Part shown: positions 23,861-26,174 of the stretch, one piece after another
How the letters are laid out: each line of letters opens with the position of its first letter
Numbering within the stretch: position 1 is the stretch's first letter
NCBI GenBank assembly: GCA_900315105.1
Contig: OMXX01000054.1
Span: 1 to 26,174 of the forward strand
Origin: an uncultured Prevotellaceae bacterium
GTDB taxonomy: Bacteria > Bacteroidota > Bacteroidia > Bacteroidales > Bacteroidaceae
Direction: 5' to 3'
DNA: 26,174 nt
Notes under the pieces: generated by a model
The model's input: only the letters and a program-made list of their open reading frames with translations
Told to the model about the DNA's origin: nothing
Database searches by the model: none
Translations under genes and position numbers: made by a program

Positions 23861-25411
23861 TCATTTGCCAGCATCCGAAATGGCTTCCCGGAACTCCCTT
23901 TCGCATCGTTTCATTTCTTCGTACGCGTCCATGAATCGCTGGCGAACGCTCTCGTAAGGCTCCTCTTCTTCCTCATGATACTGCACGTAACTGCTTGGGG
24001 AGAGTATGTAGTCTTTGGCTCGCACATCGTCGAGTGTCACAACTCTGCTGTAGTCCTCTTCATCGCGATAGTCGACATAGAGTTGGTAGAGCCTTTCAAT
24101 ATCTTTTTGCTCTAATACGTTCTGCGCTCGTTTCGGTGTGAAGATGCTGCTGCCATCGACCATCAGGATGCGTCCGCTGTGGTTGGTTGGCATTGTGCGA
24201 CGCATGACGAGGAAACAAGGCGAGAGGCCTGTACCATAGAAGAGTTTCTCACCAAGGGTAAAGACGGCCTCGACAAGTCCAGACTCCACCATCTGCCGAC
24301 GAATGTCTTTCTCTTTGCCTTGATTGCGGAACAGTACGCCCTGCGGCATCACCACGGCCAGTCGGCCCGTGCCACGTGCCATGCTCATCACCATGTGCTC
24401 TATCCAAGCATAGTCGCCACAGCCATCACCAGGATTTCCCCAAAGGTTGCGTCCATACTTGTCGCTGTCCCAGCCTTTGGCACCCCAGTCCTTCAGGGCG
24501 AAGGGTGGATTGGCGATAACACAATCGAAGCGGGCCAAATGACCTCCCTGCAGAATCTTTGGGTCGCGTAGCGTATCACCCTGCATGATGTTGAAGTCGA
24601 TGGCACCATGCAGGTAGAGGTTCATCTTGGCAATGGCCGCATTGGTGACGTTTTTCTCTTGCCCGAAGATGCTGTCACAACATAGTGAGTCGTTGTGCAT
24701 GTGATGAACAGCCTCGATGAGCATACCGCCCGATCCGCAGGCCGGATCATAGACTGTCTCGCCTGGTCGTGGGTCGAGGATGCGTACAAGGAGCTGAACC
24801 ACAGAGCGTGGCGTATAGAACTCTCCAGCCTTAGCCTTGCTGTCATCGGCAAACTTCTTCAGCAGTATCTCGTAAGCATCGCCCATGAGGTCAGCGGGAT
24901 AATCGTGGTTGCCCAGGCGGCGTTTGCTCATGTGCTCAATGAGATCGCGAATCTTGGCATCGCTGAGGATGCTTTTGTCGGTCCACTTTTGAGCCGAAAA
25001 GATGGACAGCACACCGTAAAGGGTGTCGGGGTTGGCGAGTTCTATCTTTCGCATGGCACCGACGAGCGCTGCTCCCAGATTCTCAGACCGGCGGCGAATG
25101 TCGTTCCAATGACAGCCTTCGGGAATATCGAATCGGTGCATTTCGGGCAGCGAGGCATACTCCTCGTCACCTCCACTGAAGTCGAGTGCAGTCTGCGTTT
25201 CCTCATCATACACGTCGCTGATACGCTTGTAGTAGAGCAGTGGCGTTATATAGTCCTTAAAGTTGTCCTGACTCACCGGTCCTCGAATGATATTACAGGC
25301 CTCGAAGATGAAGTTGTAGAGTTCCTGCGCATTCTTCGGTGCTGCCTGCTGTGCAACAGGTGTGTCGAAGAGTGAAGCCCTCTGGGTATTGTGTTTCTTT
25401 GATCGTGTCAT
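23861..25411 (-). CDS. hsdM: type I methyltransferase subunit M (first copy)
   Basis: The product has 516 residues. It has the HsdM N-terminal domain (LYNFIFEACNIIRGPVSQDN; YYKRISDVYDEE), the SAM motif VYDPACGSGGML at about 220-231 and the adenine methylase motif NPPFALKDWG at about 301. The C-terminus is rich in Glu/Arg helices (HEEEEEPYESVRQRFMDAYE). All catalytic residues are present. It is GC-richer than hsdS and than the end of the second hsdM. Its natural partner was probably the hsdS whose 3' end survives 47 bases upstream and which is cut by the 525-bp element. So this methylase may now lack its own specificity subunit or share the downstream hsdS. Confidence 0.96.
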   Translation of the reverse strand: MTRSKKHNTQRASLFDTPVAQQAAPKNAQELYNFIFEACNIIRGPVSQDNFKDYITPLLYYKRISDVYDEETQTALDFSGGDEEYASLPEMHRFDIPEGCHWNDIRRRSENLGAALVGAMRKIELANPDTLYGVLSIFSAQKWTDKSILSDAKIRDLIEHMSKRRLGNHDYPADLMGDAYEILLKKFADDSKAKAGEFYTPRSVVQLLVRILDPRPGETVYDPACGSGGMLIEAVHHMHNDSLCCDSIFGQEKNVTNAAIAKMNLYLHGAIDFNIMQGDTLRDPKILQGGHLARFDCVIANPPFALKDWGAKGWDSDKYGRNLWGNPGDGCGDYAWIEHMVMSMARGTGRLAVVMPQGVLFRNQGKEKDIRRQMVESGLVEAVFTLGEKLFYGTGLSPCFLVMRRTMPTNHSGRILMVDGSSIFTPKRAQNVLEQKDIERLYQLYVDYRDEEDYSRVVTLDDVRAKDYILSPSSYVQYHEEEEEPYESVRQRFMDAYEEMKRCEREFREAISDAGK

Positions 25412-25438
25412 AATGAATTCTCAGTCAAAAGTTCTATA

Positions 25439-25460
25439 AGGAGAATTATACTATTCTCCT
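25439..25460 (-). promoter_or_regulatory. perfect 8-bp inverted repeat between hsdS fragment and hsdM
   Basis: AGGAGAAT (25439-25446) and ATTCTCCT (25453-25460) enclose a 6-base loop and overlap the stop codon of the hsdS fragment, 27 bases before the hsdM start. No clean T-run follows on the minus strand, so a weak terminator, attenuator or operator are all possible. Confidence 0.35.
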
Positions 25461-25665
25461 ATTTTAGAACATTGTAAAGTAAAGCTTTTCTATATGATTC
25501 CAAAGCCTTTTGTTCCTTGGCTAAAGCTATCTCATAGTCTTGAAGGAGACCATCGTATCTGATTAATGATTGGACAATTTGTCGTTGCCTCTCTAAATCA
25601 GGTAGTTTAAAAGAAAAATTCTCTAATTCTTTAATTGATAGAGACATGAAACTATAGCCATTTAT
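25459..25665 (-). pseudogene. hsdS: 3' end of an hsdS gene interrupted by the 525-bp element
   Basis: From the element boundary at 25665 the minus strand reads in frame INGYSFMSLSIKELENFSFK, LPDLERQRQIVQSLIRYDGL, then a helix LLQDYEIALAKEQKALESYR and a stop (TAG) at 25461-25459. This is the typical end of an HsdS: final strand of the second recognition domain, LP-x-L-x-x-Q motif, then the C-terminal spacer helix. An internal ATG at 25647 gives 62 residues, too little to function. The rest of the gene should continue beyond the element, outside the window. Its helix differs from that of the hsdS at 21159, so it is a separate specificity gene. Confidence 0.85.
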
Positions 25666-26174
25666 CCTGAATAATTCATATTAACAAAAAAGAAGCTGCA
25701 TTTCTTGTGTAATTCAAGAAAAAGTATTAATCTTAAAGTGCGAAAAATCAAATCAATACATATAGCTTCTATGTACAAAGATACAACCAATAATTCAATT
25801 GAGCAACATAAAAAACATTATTTTCTTTGGCAGAACCCGTTTTTGGCAAGAAGATCATGGGGGACTACAAGGCACAGCGTTGGAAATATGAGCAGCACGT
25901 CATTGCCAAAATCGAGGTTGGCGCCAAAGGAACCAATATACGGTTCGTTGTCACGAAGAACAAGAACAATTCACCTGAACCCCATCTCTTAGACATGCCT
26001 GAACATGGCATGAGACTCTGCATGCCCATAGGCCAAATTCGGGTGTAATATAGAAACAGAAGACACCCATGAGCGAATGCTTGGGACATCAAAATGACGG
26101 CATAGGTTCGACAAACACGACAGATTCTTATCCAACAGCTTCGTTTTTATAGAAACGAGGCACTGTCTTAATAC
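25666..26174. mobile_element. second copy of the 525-bp IS1380-type element, right end outside the window
   Basis: The sequence starts with the same CCTGAATAATTCATA end as the copy at 14115 and follows it almost base for base to the window end, where about 17 bases remain. It lies in the same orientation. The flank on the left is TTAT, different from TTAG at the other copy, so the two insertions are separate events. It interrupts an hsdS gene. Confidence 0.88.
25827..26048 (+). pseudogene. remnant of an IS1380-family transposase (second copy)
   Basis: This is the same 73-residue frame as at 14275-14496, with about seven substitutions (for example SAKGT to GAKGT and TKNRNN to TKNKNN). The catalytic core is missing. 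Both copies stay open, which fits a recent burst of the deleted element better than long decay. Confidence 0.75.

Noticed and set aside
14115..26174. Composite transposon carrying the restriction locus
   Set aside because: The two flanking copies have different target flanks (TTAG and TTAT) and the left one has its own complete duplication, so they inserted separately.

Overview
The window looks like chromosomal DNA of a Bacteroidales bacterium, most likely Prevotella-like. The reasons are the near absence of Shine-Dalgarno sequences before otherwise convincing starts, lipoproteins with Bacteroidetes-style leaders, a good TTG-N20-TAnnTTTG promoter at 13863-13893, and IS1380-type element ends. 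Almost every gene is on the minus strand. The species assignment is inference.

Left part (1-13160). The 5' end of a P-type calcium ATPase gene leaves the window at base 1. Upstream of it lie a small secreted or anchored protein whose C-terminal membrane segment is now out of frame (frameshift in an A5 run), a decayed second copy of the ATPase N-terminus (788-858), and a strong minus-strand terminator (861-901). That terminator ends a long operon read from 13160 down to 919. In transcription order it encodes a small lipoprotein, a 502-aa lipoprotein with vWA-like features, a three-helix membrane protein, a tubulin-superfamily protein with two GGTG motifs, a ~1314-aa actin/Hsp70-fold ATPase with a Trp/Gly/Ser-rich insert, a second Hsp70-like protein that has lost its nucleotide motifs, an acidic TerD, a membrane protein whose cytoplasmic tail repeats the TerD start motif (F-D/N-L-x-K-G) six times and whose outer end looks like a CW_7 wall-binding domain, a two-helix membrane protein, and a canonical TerD. 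The membrane protein, tubulin-like, actin-like and pseudo-Hsp70 genes are separated by only 11-12 bases. I regard this operon as the candidate undescribed system: a Ter-type, calcium-linked assembly joining a tubulin-like and an actin-like NTPase to the envelope.

Centre (13161-14639). This gene-poor stretch holds a rod-shaped minus-strand RNA of about 240 nt with nested stems, a large central bubble and a terminator, resembling 6S RNA. It also holds a GC-rich 14-bp doublet (13561-13607), three CAGACCA sites spaced 11 and 21 bp, and a plus-strand Bacteroidetes promoter. The promoter reads into a small basic ORF, which is truncated by a 525-bp IS1380-type element that still has its terminal repeats and a TTAG target duplication. 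I see nothing else between 13608 and 13772.

Right part (14640-26174). This is a defence locus, also on the minus strand. In transcription order it has an hsdS fragment cut by a second copy of the 525-bp element, hsdM, a second hsdM, hsdS, a tyrosine recombinase, a half-length hsdS (one target-recognition domain), a GmrSD-like DUF262/DUF1524 protein, and hsdR. The recombinase, together with direct repeats flanking the second recognition domain of both hsdS genes, suggests a specificity-switching type I restriction system. The repeats are direct, not inverted.
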